14,045 nucleotides of DNA, from positions 1-14,045 of the forward strand of contig CABQMD010000008.1 in the NCBI GenBank assembly GCA_902465145.1. The letters are read 5' to 3'. The notes under the pieces were generated by a model, which did not search any database, was not told the DNA's origin, and was given only the letters and a program-made list of their open reading frames with translations. Shown here piece after piece: positions 13,993 to 14,045 of the stretch. The position numbers were made by a program, and so were the translations under genes. This DNA is from an uncultured Succinatimonas sp. (GTDB lineage Bacteria > Pseudomonadota > Gammaproteobacteria > Enterobacterales > Succinivibrionaceae). Numbering within the stretch: position 1 is the stretch's first letter; every line of letters begins with the position of its first letter.

Positions 13993-14045
13993 AAGCCCGG
14001 CAGTGATCTACTCTCGCGCAAACGTACGTTGCACTACCATGGACG
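13993..14045 (-). rRNA. rrf: 5S ribosomal RNA, 3' part only
   Basis: The minus strand reads CCATGGTAGTG, then a variable stem, then GCGAGAGTAGATCACTGCCG and GGCTT. This matches the 3' half of bacterial 5S rRNA (E. coli: GATGGTAGTGTGG, then GCGAGAGTAGGGAACTGCCA and GGCAT). The 3' end is placed near 13993 by this comparison. The 5' part lies beyond the right edge, with 23S and 16S presumably further right. Confidence 0.93.

Overview
The window looks like chromosomal DNA of a gammaproteobacterium. The support is a standard-length PrmA, a close DinJ/YafQ toxin-antitoxin pair, and the 3' end of a gammaproteobacterial-type 5S rRNA at the right edge. A gut anaerobe of the Succinivibrionaceae type would fit, but that is an inference from gene style only. 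Several parts look acquired: an AT-rich glycosyltransferase segment at the left edge, a two-gene BrxD/BrxHI cassette, and a Firmicutes-style Y-family polymerase with YolD.

Layout. At 1-901 (minus strand) a small helix-turn-helix protein gene leads into a family 2 glycosyltransferase that runs off the left edge. At 1201-3517 (plus) a membrane protein resembling a glucose-family PTS EIICB, but without its phosphorylation cysteine, overlaps prmA. At 3649-7223 (plus) a P-loop ATPase of the BrxD type (DUF2791) and an Lhr-like SF2 helicase of the BrxHI type overlap by one base. They stand alone, with no PglX, PglZ, BrxC or TerB partner in the window. At 7231-9215 (minus), tail-to-tail with brxHI, lie yolD and the polymerase gene, joined by an ATGA overlap with the polymerase transcribed first. 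At 9373-10941 (minus) is an exported amidase-signature enzyme, divergent from an NAD(P)-dependent aldehyde dehydrogenase at 11212-12702 (plus), which ends in a clear terminator. At 12998-13534 (minus) is a dinJ-yafQ module. At 13535-13940 is a palindrome-rich stretch that may hold a frameshifted gene remnant. The window closes with the terminator and 3' end of an rRNA operon on the minus strand.

How the parts may work together. BrxD and BrxHI are the last two genes of type 2 BREX phage-defence loci, and related ATPase-helicase pairs occur in other predicted defence clusters. Here the pair sits apart from those partners and beside an error-prone polymerase operon and, further on, a toxin-antitoxin module. 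This suggests an accessory DNA-processing or defence patch inserted after prmA. The main candidate for an undescribed system is the solo brxD-brxHI pair, with two inverted repeats in its leader. The catalytically degenerate PTS-like protein coupled to prmA is the second point of interest.
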